Shown piece by piece: positions 36,500 through 45,208 of a stretch of DNA of 64,000 nucleotides; within the stretch, counting starts at the first letter, position 1, and the number at the start of each line of letters is the position of its first letter. Origin of the DNA: Paenibacillus paeoniae (GTDB lineage Bacteria > Bacillota > Bacilli > Paenibacillales > Paenibacillaceae); assembly GCF_003388735.1 (NCBI RefSeq), contig NZ_QUBQ01000005.1, positions 124,001 through 188,000 of the forward strand. Reading direction: 5' to 3'. The notes under the pieces were generated by a model. The model did no database searches and was not told the DNA's origin. It saw only the letters and a list, made by a program, of their open reading frames with translations. The position numbers and the translations under genes were made by a program.

Positions 36500-37675
36500 A
36501 TGAAAAAAAAGGAATTGTTAATAAAGTCAAGAGAAGCTATGCTTGCAGCAGTTCAAATATATAATAACCCCCAAATTACATTTAAATCCGAAAACTACAT
36601 TACATTATCAGTAATTGCATGGACATATCTTCTTCATTGCTATTATGCAAACAAATCTATTGAATATAGATACTGGCATATGACAGGCAAAAAGAAAGTA
36701 TATGACCGAACAAAATATGGTGCGTTTAAGCACTGGGAATTACAGAGATGCTTGGACGAAAAGAAATCTCCGATTGATAAAGATACTACGGAGAACTTGA
36801 AGTTTTTGATTGGCTTGCGCCATGAAATAGAACATCAGATGACGCAAAACATTGATCATACTGTTAGTGCGAAAATTCAAGCATGCTCAATAAATTACAA
36901 TTACTACATAAAAGAGTTGTTTGGTGTTGAATACGGCGTTGATGGGCAATTAGGATTAGCTATTCAATTTTCTCCAATTCAGCCTTCTCAAAAAGAGGCA
37001 TTACAAAATAATATCAAAGTTGCTTCAAACGTCAGTAGTTTTATATGTTCATTTGAAGAGACTCTAACAGACCAAGATGTTACAAACCCACGATATGCAT
37101 ATCGAGTTTTATTTACTCGTCTGAATGCAAAAAGAAAAGGACAAGCAGATCAAGTTATTGAATTTGTTCCAGATGGCACAGAAGGTGCTGAAAATTTGAA
37201 CAAAACCTATATGCTCATAAAAGAAACGGAAAAGAAAAAGTATTTATCTAAAGAAATCGTGGAGCTAATGCACTCTAAAGGGTATACATGGTTTACAACA
37301 GGAACTATGACAGGATTATGGAAAAACGAATTAGGGAGTAGAGATCAATATGGACTATATATTACAAAAACACAGTGGATGTGGTATGAAAATTGGATTG
37401 CTGTTGTAGAAGAATACTGTAAGAAAGAAAGCGCTCGTACTTCATTGCTTAATCCTGAGGAAAAACCATTATATGCGAAGAATTTAGTGGAACTTATAAA
37501 ACAAAAGGGTTATACGAAATTCAGCACCTTTTGGTTAGAATCTGTATGGAAATATGAATTGGAAATCGACAGAGATAATACGACTTACGGTTATTTTGAT
37601 AGGAATAAAAGGTTTGTTTGGAGCAAGGATTTTATCCCTATTATCGAGGATTATTGCAAGAAAAAATGGTCATAA
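36500..37675 (+). CDS. DUF3644 HEPN-domain protein with tandem C-terminal repeats
   Basis: A 391-residue protein. The N-terminal helical part ends with KFLIGLRHEIEHQ, containing the HEPN ribonuclease motif R107-x4-H112, within a DUF3644-like domain. Two repeats of about 65 residues close the protein: YLSKEIVELMHSKGYTWFTT ... WIAVVEEYCKK and LYAKNLVELIKQKGYTKFST ... FIPIIEDYCKK, probably winged-helix modules. HEPN proteins often act as toxin or abortive-infection RNases; this is inferred here. GGGGGC precedes the ATG. It is the only gene between the decayed inner att site and attR. Confidence 0.7.
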   Translation: MKKKELLIKSREAMLAAVQIYNNPQITFKSENYITLSVIAWTYLLHCYYANKSIEYRYWHMTGKKKVYDRTKYGAFKHWELQRCLDEKKSPIDKDTTENLKFLIGLRHEIEHQMTQNIDHTVSAKIQACSINYNYYIKELFGVEYGVDGQLGLAIQFSPIQPSQKEALQNNIKVASNVSSFICSFEETLTDQDVTNPRYAYRVLFTRLNAKRKGQADQVIEFVPDGTEGAENLNKTYMLIKETEKKKYLSKEIVELMHSKGYTWFTTGTMTGLWKNELGSRDQYGLYITKTQWMWYENWIAVVEEYCKKESARTSLLNPEEKPLYAKNLVELIKQKGYTKFSTFWLESVWKYELEIDRDNTTYGYFDRNKRFVWSKDFIPIIEDYCKKKWS

Positions 37676-38041
37676 TATGTGTCAATGTACGGCACTAATT
37701 GATATCCTTCCTAAAATTAACTTCTTATTCACTTAGGGCTGCAATCGATGAAAAAGAAATATATGATCTTAGTGATTTGAAGGCATACTGTCAGAAACAT
37801 GACAAGCAGTCGTGACCTGTAAGTCGGGAATGAATGCACATTCTCGCGACCGTTGGTAAATTATAATATTGCACCGATTACCGACTGGAAGGATATACGA
37901 ATACCCACAACGTGCCCACATCTTGCCCACAAACTCTACCCACACATCTTACTCACATGGATTTATCGAACTGATTTCTGAAGAATATCGGATAAAATCG
38001 CCACTAAAAGACTCAAAAAACGCATAAAAACGTATTTGTCT
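37676..38041. other. right end of the element: arm repeats and a gene remnant
   Basis: A fragment of 24 codons (37741-37815; AIDEKEIYDLSDLKAYCQKH then stop) reads like the tail of a lost gene. Five arm-type repeats follow: TACCCACA at 37902, GTGCCCACA at 37912, TTGCCCACA at 37923, TACCCACA at 37937, and TTACTCACA at 37949, spaced 10-14 bp. The unit is the same as at the left end, so these are probable integrase binding sites. Confidence 0.6.
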
Positions 38042-38060
38042 CATGGGCGGTATGATGTAA
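38042..38060. repeat. attR core
   Basis: CATGGGCGGTATGATGTAA, identical to the groEL 3' end at 17217-17235. Sequence after it continues into the original groEL downstream region. Confidence 0.9.
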
Positions 38061-38091
38061 TAAAAGCATTATCGAAGTCATTCGATGATGG

Positions 38092-38176
38092 GCGACCGCG
38101 CTTTAGCGGTCGCTGATGGAGCTGGAAACCGCTCCATGCAGTAGGAAAACGGGACCTTTAGGGGTCCCGTTTTTTA
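38092..38176 (+). terminator. original groEL terminator, displaced
   Basis: A perfect hairpin GCGACCGC-GCTTTA-GCGGTCGC (38092-38113) is followed by ACGGGACC (38149-38156) pairing with GGTCCCGT (38163-38170) and a T-run. It has the position expected for the end of groESL before the insertion. Confidence 0.8.
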
Positions 38177-38395
38177 TTGGAAAGTTATTGCAATAACCGA
38201 CTATCATGAGCAAAATGTTACTAGCGCTTTGATACTACAGAAATTAGAAATACGCTCGGGAGCTCCAAAAAATAATGACTATTAATAAACTACTTGAGGT
38301 CGAGAAGAAAGAAACGCAAAAATGAAACGTAAATAGGAAAATTCTCGTATTATGTGGAAGTTTGTGAAAAATATTAGAAATGAGGAGAGAAAGTT

Positions 38396-38752
38396 TTGAA
38401 GAAAGTTATAATGTGCATGCTTTTATTAGCGATGGTGGTTGTCTCGGCTTGTTCGAATGGCGGAGACAGTAAAAAGGATGAGAGAACACTACAGGATTTT
38501 ATTTCTGTGTATGTTGAGGCAGGAGTAGAAGTCGACCCCAATGAAAAACCATTTTTTGAAATGATTAAGGCTAAAGACGGAGTTATTTTTAATATGGACG
38601 GATCCCCTGTGAAAATATATGAATATGAATCTACAGACAAGCTCAATGATTCATTGAAAGAATCGGGCTTCTCGGAGTGGCCGACTAATGGTCGTTTTGC
38701 TCTCGAAACAAATAATGATGCAGCAGCAGACGTATTCAAAAACGTTCAGTAA
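38396..38752 (+). CDS. small lipoprotein
   Basis: A 118-residue protein with a lipoprotein signal (KKVIMCMLLLAMVVVSACSN; Cys at about residue 19). The mature part has no recognised domain (FFEMIKAKDGVIFNMDGSPV; a region ending DVFKNVQ). GAGGAGAGAAAG precedes a TTG at 38396, used as start. A terminator follows directly. Single-gene unit; function unknown. Confidence 0.7.
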   Translation: MKKVIMCMLLLAMVVVSACSNGGDSKKDERTLQDFISVYVEAGVEVDPNEKPFFEMIKAKDGVIFNMDGSPVKIYEYESTDKLNDSLKESGFSEWPTNGRFALETNNDAAADVFKNVQ

Positions 38753-38766
38753 TCAATATGTCAGTT

Positions 38767-38793
38767 AGGCCTCTCGATTTCGAGAGGCCTTTT
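38767..38793 (+). terminator. terminator after the small lipoprotein
   Basis: AGGCCTCTCG (38767-38776), loop ATTT, CGAGAGGCCT (38781-38790), then Ts. Confidence 0.85.
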
Positions 38794-38908
38794 ATCTGTG
38801 TCGGAAGGAAGTGAGGTTTTGTCTATTGTTTCTATCTTAAGTAATCGTTAGGTCTTACGTCGTTAGTTTCTTGTTCATTGGATGAGTTAGGGAGATTATT
38901 ACCTCAGC

Positions 38909-39397
38909 TTATTCTTGTTCTATATTTTTTCTATAGATATCTTCTCTTTTTATTATTCTGAAGTTTTTGGAATGATCATTATAATTACTATCTTCACTTA
39001 CGATGACTTCTGTTTCAGTTAACATCTTGTGAATATAGAGCTTGGTTTCATTTTCATCTATAAAGAAAAATCGAAATGATTGTTTTACAAATATCGTAAT
39101 CAACTTATACATAACCGTTAGACAAACAGAAAGTACAATAAATACTACTAAAAAGAATGCTGCTATTTGTTCTAAACGTGGGTTATCTTCAGTCACAGAA
39201 TATATTAAAGTAACTGAAGTACTTATAATTAATATGGCAGTTATCACTTCCGTAAGAAAAATGGTAATTTTTTTATATTCAGTCATGAATATTCTTTCGA
39301 ATCGTGTTAATTTTGTGACACTAATGACAGTAATGATTAATTTTATAATCATTCCAATTACCACTATTGCACCTCCAGATTGAATAATTAATTCCAT
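38909..39397 (-). CDS. hypothetical membrane protein
   Basis: A 162-residue protein with three hydrophobic helices (about 8-28, 48-68 and 78-100) and a charged cytoplasmic tail from about residue 110 (FRFFFIDENETKLYIHKMLT). GAGGGGGGACGTAG precedes the ATG. I do not recognise a family. It is AT-rich compared with its neighbours and stands alone. Confidence 0.55.
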   Translation of the reverse strand: MELIIQSGGAIVVIGMIIKLIITVISVTKLTRFERIFMTEYKKITIFLTEVITAILIISTSVTLIYSVTEDNPRLEQIAAFFLVVFIVLSVCLTVMYKLITIFVKQSFRFFFIDENETKLYIHKMLTETEVIVSEDSNYNDHSKNFRIIKREDIYRKNIEQE

Positions 39398-39743
39398 CTA
39401 CGTCCCCCCTCATGTTTCTTCTGATTACGGAGCAGAGTAAGAGTAGTTTCAAGTTTTTTATGCGCCCGGTACGGGCTACTTTAAGGCTCAAACCCCAAAT
39501 AGTAAAGGCATCAGTAACTTTAACATAAGTTTATATGGATGATTCGCTCTGTCCTGATCAGACGATTGATAGACAAGGAATGGCCCCCTATTGCAAGAAT
39601 TGGTTTATGCAAATGCTTTGTCTGATTTTCATGTCGAAACATTTTGGTTGCGTTTTGCGTTTATAGTAAAAGTTATCTCTATTACCATTAAAGTGATTTT
39701 ACTCACTTACAATATATTTATCAATTCAAAGGAGCTGTTTCAA
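39398..39743. other. intergenic region before an exported protein gene
   Basis: No gene or RNA recognised. There is a short dyad GCCCG-GTA-CGGGC near 39463-39475. The open frame upstream of 39744 on the plus strand is low in ribosome-site support and looks incidental. Confidence 0.3.
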
Positions 39744-40331
39744 ATGAAATGCCAAACATGGCTAATCTCTAGCGGAATTGGACTAATTAGTATAGCTTTC
39801 TTTGTTATGGCGGCAACCAGCATCAACAGTGAACTCATAGATATAGAGAAAAAAGCGTTCGTTAATAAAGAAGACATGGAGGTGGCGCAACTGGAACTGA
39901 CTTCGCAACAGAAGGTTGTTATCGAGCAAGAAGAAGCAACCAACGTAGAAATGGTTAAAGCGGGTACTTTTAATATTTCACAAGATGAAGATGGAAACAG
40001 GTATTGGTCAGTTCATACATACGGGGGATTAACCGCTGTACTTCAAAACAATATCGAAACTTTTTCTAAGATAAGCTTCCGTGGAGAGGATGCCGTAACG
40101 ATCAAATTCCTTCCGGAAGCTACTGCGGAAGACCGTATATATGCAGCGCAGCTTGCCTTAGCCCGAATTGTTGATCTTAATGAAGTTTATGTAGAGATTT
40201 ATGACATCGGAACAGCAGTAACAACTAGGGATCAATTAAAGGAGCTGTTGGATCAGGGCAAGGCCCATACGTTCTCAGAAGATGAGGTGGAGGCTTTCTT
40301 TCAAACTCATTTCAAAAAGGTAGAGATTTAA
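39744..40331 (+). CDS. membrane-anchored protein of unknown function
   Basis: A 195-residue protein from MKCQTWLISSG; AAAGGAG precedes this ATG, while the frame is open 51 codons upstream without support. One N-terminal signal/anchor helix (about 6-26) is followed by a soluble part with a YWSVHTYGGLTAVLQNNIE strand region. The function is unknown. Confidence 0.6.
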   Translation: MKCQTWLISSGIGLISIAFFVMAATSINSELIDIEKKAFVNKEDMEVAQLELTSQQKVVIEQEEATNVEMVKAGTFNISQDEDGNRYWSVHTYGGLTAVLQNNIETFSKISFRGEDAVTIKFLPEATAEDRIYAAQLALARIVDLNEVYVEIYDIGTAVTTRDQLKELLDQGKAHTFSEDEVEAFFQTHFKKVEI

Positions 40332-40350
40332 CTCTGAAAGACAGTTGGGT

Positions 40351-40675
40351 CTATGATAGTTCTATTACATCGGTCGTACCCCCTGTTGTTCTTACCTCAA
40401 CCACATCCTAGGGAGTTCCTTTGTAGACTTCGGTGACACTAATAAAAGTATCTGTTGAAGGAAAACCCATAAAATCGGATTGAATCTCTTGTGATTTCAC
40501 GACCCCGCGTATGATGGCATCGGAATCATGGACCAACATGTCTTTGTCATACTTTACGGTGGAAGTCTATGCTCACTGCACGAGTCCCATCAACAGCAGT
40601 TGTTTTATTTGTGTTGCATGCTAATGCTATGAATAGAATGGCCGCAATTAATAGGTAAATGATTGAATTTTTCAC
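40351..40675 (-). pseudogene. broken small lipoprotein gene
   Basis: On the minus strand a GTG start (40675) gives a lipoprotein signal (IIYLLIAAILFIALACNT). The frame stops after about 44 codons, but a shift of one base continues a protein-like sequence (VKYDKDMLVHDSDAIIRGVV, then SQEIQSDFMGFPSTDTFISV) until a TAG, and then a further 18 codons in the same frame. At least one frameshift and one nonsense are needed, so it is a decayed gene. No homologue is recognised. Confidence 0.6.
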
Positions 40676-40759
40676 AAACCAATCGCCTATAACACTGTAC
40701 ATTTGATATTAGTGGAATTTTTGATTAAATTGGGAATTGTGTGGGTTTTCCATCGAAAC

Positions 40760-40800
40760 AAAAAAGGCTTTGCATCCATGTAGAAAACTGGACAAAGCCT
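40760..40800 (-). terminator. terminator after the DUF368 gene
   Basis: AGGCTTTG (40765-40772) and CAAAGCCT (40793-40800) pair; on the minus strand the stem is followed by a T-run. Confidence 0.75.
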
Positions 40801-40814
40801 CTTGATGTGGTTTG

Positions 40815-41630
40815 TTATGCTTTTTTTCTAAGGCCAAATACTAGTGTAGTTGCGAGTCCTAGTACAAAGGTCAATACGCAAATGAGGATGGTAGCTGTAT
40901 CGCCTGCAAGTCCCGGGTACATCACCGCTACAGAGCCCATAATCATGCCGATCATTAGGGCGTACGTAAGATTGGCATAACGAGACAGCAGAAGCTTAAT
41001 GCCTTTGCTGCTGACGACAAATCCGATCATGACGCCTGCACCAATGACAGCGATCAGCAGGAAGTCCAGCGAAGACAACGCATGAATAGCCGTTGGATAG
41101 ACGCCCAGCATCAACAGGACGAACGAACCGCTAATGCCGGGAAGCAGCATTGCCATGCTGGCGAGCCAGCCGGAGAAGAACAGGCCGAGCAGCGTTAATG
41201 CTGAACGGTCGTCAATCGGCAAGCCTGTTTTATCCGCGTTAAAAAAGGCAAGAGAAGCGACAAGCGCACCGGATATGATTAGCATAATAACATGAATTGG
41301 TCGGAAATTTCGTCTAGCATCAGACTGTTTGAGTAGCAGCGGCAGTACGCCGATTACAAGGCCGATGAAGAAAAATTGGGTAGGCTCATAATGATGCTCC
41401 AATAAATATTTGATGAGACGGCTAAAAATGAGCAATGCCGATCCCATGCCGAGGGCTAGCGGGATCAGAAATCCAATTTGGCGCCTCCAATTGCTGCTGA
41501 AAAATCCGCTGATTGCTGTAAGTAATCGTTCATAAATGCCCAACATGACGGCAATGGTACCGCCGCTAATTCCGGGGATGAGATCGGTAATACCCATCAG
41601 TACCCCTCGATATAAATTCCTCCACTCCAC
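40815..41630 (-). CDS. popT: DUF368 polyprenyl-phosphate transporter (PopT-like)
   Basis: A 271-residue protein with about eight membrane helices and the two DUF368 signature loops: TDLIPGISGGTIAVMLGIYE near the start and LPGISGSFVLLMLGVYP near residue 165. DUF368 proteins have been shown to recycle undecaprenyl phosphate across the membrane (PopT). This supports cell-wall and teichoic-acid synthesis; the nearby LytR-CpsA-Psr and RodA genes fit that theme. The start follows GGAGGAATTTATATCGAGG. Confidence 0.88.
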   Translation of the reverse strand: MEWRNLYRGVLMGITDLIPGISGGTIAVMLGIYERLLTAISGFFSSNWRRQIGFLIPLALGMGSALLIFSRLIKYLLEHHYEPTQFFFIGLVIGVLPLLLKQSDARRNFRPIHVIMLIISGALVASLAFFNADKTGLPIDDRSALTLLGLFFSGWLASMAMLLPGISGSFVLLMLGVYPTAIHALSSLDFLLIAVIGAGVMIGFVVSSKGIKLLLSRYANLTYALMIGMIMGSVAVMYPGLAGDTATILICVLTFVLGLATTLVFGLRKKA

Positions 41631-41760
41631 TATGCGATACTCCCTCCAGTTTTTATCTGACTAATCGTATCCTATTTTGGATGGTCGATCAAGCCATAGG
41701 GGATTTCTGAGATTGAACGCGAATGATCCAGACTATGAAGCAAGAAAGTATGAGCAGCAG

Positions 41761-41787
41761 AAAAAACGCCGCAGTAAGCAGCGTTTT
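41761..41787 (-). terminator. terminator after ytaF
   Basis: AAAACGC (41763-41769) and GCGTTTT (41781-41787) with inner GC pairs; T-run on the minus strand. Confidence 0.7.
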
Positions 41788-41814
41788 CTCTTGGCTATTC
41801 CATTAAAGGGCTCC

Positions 41815-42453
41815 CTACATTTCCAGCAATAAAGAACACGCAATGAGGAGTAGAAGCACACCGCTTATGACGGTCCCGAATTGTCCTACCGAATATTTCC
41901 CTATCCGGATGTGGGACAGCTTCATTCCGAATGTAACACCGAACCAGACGGTGACAAAACCCCCTATTGCGGCAAGCAGCGAAATGATTAGCGGAGAGAG
42001 ACCGAGCAAGCCGGCGCCAATCCCATTCGTTAATGCATTCGCCGATAAAGCAATGCCGAGGATGACGGCCTCCCACAATCCGATACTCATCGATCGATCG
42101 AAATCAACAGATGCTGGATTTTTCAAGATGTCTTTGAGGCTGCGAGGAGGGGGTGGAGTGGAAGAATTCTCAGCTGGAGATGGGCTGCGCGGCACAGTCA
42201 ACAATAGGATGCGAAGGCCGAATACGATCAGAATAAAGACGCCAAGCAGTACAGGAATGATGCCGGGCAAAATATCCGATACCCAAAGTCCGAAGTAGAT
42301 GCCCGATAAGCTAAACACGAAACAGATGGCGGCCATTAGCAGATTGGATAGAATACGGATGCGGATTTGGCGTATACCGTAGGATAGGCCTACCCCCAGG
42401 TTATCAATGCTTGAAGAAATGGTCAGCGCAGCAATCAGAAGCCATGTTGTCAT
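41815..42453 (-). CDS. ytaF: YtaF-like sporulation membrane protein
   Basis: A 212-residue six-helix protein of the MntP/YtaF family. Paired segments TISSSIDNLGVGLSYGIR and ALSANALTNGIGAGLLG carry the conserved polar residues of each half. A proline-rich loop (STPPPPRSL) separates the halves. YtaF is made in sporulation in Bacillus; cation transport is suggested by its relation to MntP. GGAGAGAG precedes the ATG. Confidence 0.85.
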   Translation of the reverse strand: MTTWLLIAALTISSSIDNLGVGLSYGIRQIRIRILSNLLMAAICFVFSLSGIYFGLWVSDILPGIIPVLLGVFILIVFGLRILLLTVPRSPSPAENSSTPPPPRSLKDILKNPASVDFDRSMSIGLWEAVILGIALSANALTNGIGAGLLGLSPLIISLLAAIGGFVTVWFGVTFGMKLSHIRIGKYSVGQFGTVISGVLLLLIACSLLLEM

Positions 42454-42557
42454 TTTGTCAATCTCTCTCCTTTGTCGGATGGTTTATACATGTATATTGC
42501 GGATATTCGTTGAAGTGCCTGGACGTGAAACATTTTGTTGCCAAAAAAGTAACGGCT

Positions 42558-42577
42558 GTTGTTGATATAGCAACAAC
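42558..42577. promoter_or_regulatory. dyad upstream of the first XRE-DUF1232 gene
   Basis: GTTGTTG-ATATAG-CAACAAC, in the gap between ytaF and the XRE gene. Its CTGTTG/CAAC half-sites recall those inside the palindrome upstream of the paralogue (44034-44082), so both may be operators of these XRE proteins. This is inferred. Confidence 0.4.
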
Positions 42578-42668
42578 TGCTTCTAAGAAAGCATAAGATC
42601 CACACCTATCCTGCTATCCGCGAATAAAGTGCATAAACGAAATTTGAAGCAAGGAAGGAGGAGATTAT

Positions 42669-43361
42669 ATGAATGACAACAATCCGTCTCATTGCAATAT
42701 AGGGATGATGTTGAAGTCGTTGCTGAAGGAGCATTCGCTGTCTTTGCGCAAGCTGGCAGAGCTTACCGGCATTCATGCCTCCACGATTTCTCGAATGATC
42801 AATGGCAAACAAATGGCGAAGCCTGAGCATCTCCAGCTGTTTGCAAAAACATTTCAAATACCGCTCAAGCAATGGCTGATGGCTGCCGGAATTGAGATAG
42901 GCGAAGAGGAAGAAGGAACGGAAACCTCTTATGGTGCTTACATTGGGATGATTCAGGAGACGATGGGACTGGATGAGATCGGGCATGGAAATATCGTGTC
43001 GTTAGTGGAGCGGGAATTGGAGAATTATGAGCGGTATGCACTGACGGAGGAAGGAGAGCAGCTAATCTATGAGAGATTTCATAAAAAGACGCAGCAGATT
43101 GACGGCACAGGTCCGTTTATCATGCAATTGCGGGAGATGTACGCAGCCTTCTCGGACATCTCGATTCAGCGGCGGGAGCGAGCCATCTTGGGTGGCGTTC
43201 TCTTATATTTTATTTTGTCTACGGATGTCATACCGGATTATCTGTTCCCGATCGGATACTTGGACGATGCTATCGCGATTCGAATTGGGCTCGACCGTTT
43301 GAAGCTAGTGTCTAAATCAACGATGAGTTTCGAAGATGCAGCTTTTGAACCACATAATTGA
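42669..43361 (+). CDS. XRE-family regulator with C-terminal DUF1232 (paralogue A)
   Basis: A 230-residue protein. The N-terminal Cro/XRE helix-turn-helix (SLRKLAELTGIHASTISRMI NG) is followed by a helical middle and a C-terminal DUF1232 domain (ILGGVLLYFILSTDVIPDYL, then FPIGYLDDAIA), a short membrane-associated hairpin. AAGGAAGGAGG precedes the ATG. The last 50 bases overlap those of the convergent paralogue B. DNA binding plus membrane tethering is inferred; targets are unknown. Confidence 0.8.
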   Translation: MNDNNPSHCNIGMMLKSLLKEHSLSLRKLAELTGIHASTISRMINGKQMAKPEHLQLFAKTFQIPLKQWLMAAGIEIGEEEEGTETSYGAYIGMIQETMGLDEIGHGNIVSLVERELENYERYALTEEGEQLIYERFHKKTQQIDGTGPFIMQLREMYAAFSDISIQRRERAILGGVLLYFILSTDVIPDYLFPIGYLDDAIAIRIGLDRLKLVSKSTMSFEDAAFEPHN

Positions 43362-43959
43362 CAGCAATAGCATCATCAATATAGCCAAGCGGAAAGATAT
43401 AATCCGGAATGCAGTCAGTCGGAATAATAAAGTATATCAATGCGCTTCCAATCAAGGCGCGCTCGAACCATGTTCCTTTGTTGGTACGAAACTTTTCGTG
43501 CATATCCTTCAGAAATTGAATATAGGGTCCGGTGCTTCCTGCTTTGGTTAGCTTCTCTTGAAATTTATTGAGGATCGTTGCTTGTCCTTCTTCGGTTTGG
43601 GAGAACAACTCATACTTGGACAATTCATGCTCCACATTGGCGAGGCTGTAGGATTGTGTATTCAGATTGAACGAGGCAAGAATGTCTTGAATATCGGATA
43701 CGGACGACTGCAGCTCAGTCTGCTGTGCATCAACAGGGTAGCCTGCGGCCAGGAATAAATCCGAGACCGGAACCTGAAGGCATTCGGCAAATCGTTGCAG
43801 ATGCTCCGGCGTCGCTTTTCGCTTCCCGTTAATAATTCGGGAGATGGTAGCGGTGTCGACAGCAGTCATTTCACTGAATTTACGCAGAGAATAAGCGTGC
43901 TGCTTGAGTTTGCTTTTGATCAGTTCGCCCAGCGGACTCCTGTTGTTTTGATCGATCAT
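43312..43959 (-). CDS. XRE-family regulator with C-terminal DUF1232 (paralogue B)
   Basis: A 215-residue paralogue of the neighbouring gene in the opposite direction: helix-turn-helix (SLRKFSEMTAVDTATISRII), then IGSALIYFIIPTDCIPDYIF and PLGYIDDAIAVNYV. The frame is open 25 codons further up, but MIDQNN at 43959 is taken because AAGGATCGTGCG precedes it and the domain starts soon after. Transcription is probably from the leftward promoter of the 44034-44082 palindrome. The overlapping 3' ends mean the two mRNAs share 50 bases of antisense sequence. Confidence 0.8.
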   Translation of the reverse strand: MIDQNNRSPLGELIKSKLKQHAYSLRKFSEMTAVDTATISRIINGKRKATPEHLQRFAECLQVPVSDLFLAAGYPVDAQQTELQSSVSDIQDILASFNLNTQSYSLANVEHELSKYELFSQTEEGQATILNKFQEKLTKAGSTGPYIQFLKDMHEKFRTNKGTWFERALIGSALIYFIIPTDCIPDYIFPLGYIDDAIAVNYVVQKLHLRNSSLI

Positions 43960-44033
43960 GGTATACGCACGATCCTTTCTTCTGTTAATACCCTCGTTCT
44001 TATCATTATGCGGCAAAGTACATTTTGATTTCA

Positions 44034-44082
44034 ATTAATATATCGATCTGTTGACAATTTGTCAACAGATCGATATATTAAT
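44034..44082. promoter_or_regulatory. 49-bp perfect palindrome with two interlocked consensus promoters
   Basis: Two 24-bp arms (44034-44057 and 44059-44082) are exact reverse complements around T44058. Each strand shows TTGACA, 17 bp, TATATT: rightward -35 at 44051-44056 and -10 at 44074-44079; leftward -35 at 44060-44065 and -10 at 44037-44042. The promoters overlap, so polymerase can use only one at a time. They point to the LytR-CpsA-Psr gene and to XRE-DUF1232 paralogue B. A dimeric repressor site is likely. Confidence 0.85.
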
Positions 44083-44140
44083 GACAACGTCGCGACCCAC
44101 CTTACACTTGTTGCGGCATGCTTCAGGAGGGGTATTTCGT

Positions 44141-45208
44141 TTGAGAATGAATCGATTGCACATTGTGTTGTTATTTGTATTGCTGCTCATATTGACTGGT
44201 TGCTTCGCCGTGTATAAGCATCTATCAGGCACGACTATTAACTTGAACAATCCGATCTTGGACAGAGAAATGCTGGAGACGATAGGAAACCAAGATGATG
44301 AGGAAGAGTTCATCGGGTATGACATAGAGGCAACGAAGGAAGATTTCTACATGCTGGTTATTGGTCTGGATCATAGCGACAGCCATAGCGGTATGAATAC
44401 GGATACGCTGCTGTTAGCGCACGTTATTCCGCAATCGAACAGCATCAAGCTAGTTTCCATTCCAAGAGACCTTCGCATTACCAATACACGCGGAACAGGT
44501 GCCAAAATTAATTCTACGTTCGCTAACGGATACCAATATGCGGTGCGTGAAGCGCGGGAGCATCCGGAACTGCTTTCCGGCAAAAAAGTAAAGCTGGGCC
44601 AGCTAAAGGTTGCGGAGGAATACATAAGCTCTGGGATGGTTACGACAAGGGAGACGATTGAGCGTTACTTCAACATTGATATCGGGTATACCTTTCTCGT
44701 ATCCTTCGAAACGCTGACATCGTTGGTTGACGCAGTAGGCGGTATTGAAATCGATGTAGAAAGACGTATGGAATATGACGCGCCCAGCGAAAACATGTAC
44801 ATTAGGCTCTATCCCGGGCTGCAAGTGCTTGATGGGGAACAGGCGCTGCAATATGCAAGGTTTCGCAAGGACAATCGAGGGGAAGCCTACCATTCCAATG
44901 ACTTTGAGCGTGGCATGCGGCAGCAGCAGGTCATCGCCGCGCTGGTACAGAAGCTGAACTCCTGGAACAGCCTCCCCAAAACCTTTGACATGATGGATAT
45001 TGTCACCTCTAACTTGAAGACCGATATGGCGCCCGGCACGATGCTCTCTATGGTGAAAGCCTATTACGGAAAAATTACAACAGAAGATATATACAGCTTG
45101 CCGTTCCCAGGGCAGTGGCAAAGTCCATTCGTCGTGGTAGACGATGAGAGCTTGGACGCCTTGCAGAAGCAATTGACCTCATTGGAGCCTCCCGATTTGG
45201 CAAGCTGA
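44141..45208 (+). CDS. LytR-CpsA-Psr family wall polymer ligase
   Basis: A 355-residue LCP protein: one N-terminal membrane helix, then the extracytoplasmic catalytic domain. It has IGLDHSDSHSGMNTDTLLLA, the SIPRDLRI strand, KINSTFANG, and QYARFRKDN with arginines that bind the lipid-linked substrate. LCP enzymes attach teichoic acids or capsular polymers to peptidoglycan. The TTG at 44141 is chosen because AGGAGGGG stands 8 bases upstream; ATG 44147 is the alternative. It precedes a RodA-type gene, suggesting a wall-assembly operon. Confidence 0.87.
   Translation: MRMNRLHIVLLFVLLLILTGCFAVYKHLSGTTINLNNPILDREMLETIGNQDDEEEFIGYDIEATKEDFYMLVIGLDHSDSHSGMNTDTLLLAHVIPQSNSIKLVSIPRDLRITNTRGTGAKINSTFANGYQYAVREAREHPELLSGKKVKLGQLKVAEEYISSGMVTTRETIERYFNIDIGYTFLVSFETLTSLVDAVGGIEIDVERRMEYDAPSENMYIRLYPGLQVLDGEQALQYARFRKDNRGEAYHSNDFERGMRQQQVIAALVQKLNSWNSLPKTFDMMDIVTSNLKTDMAPGTMLSMVKAYYGKITTEDIYSLPFPGQWQSPFVVVDDESLDALQKQLTSLEPPDLAS

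Noticed and set aside
39591..39743. N-terminal extension of the exported protein at 39744
   Set aside because: No ribosome site upstream, while AAAGGAG stands right before the ATG at 39744.
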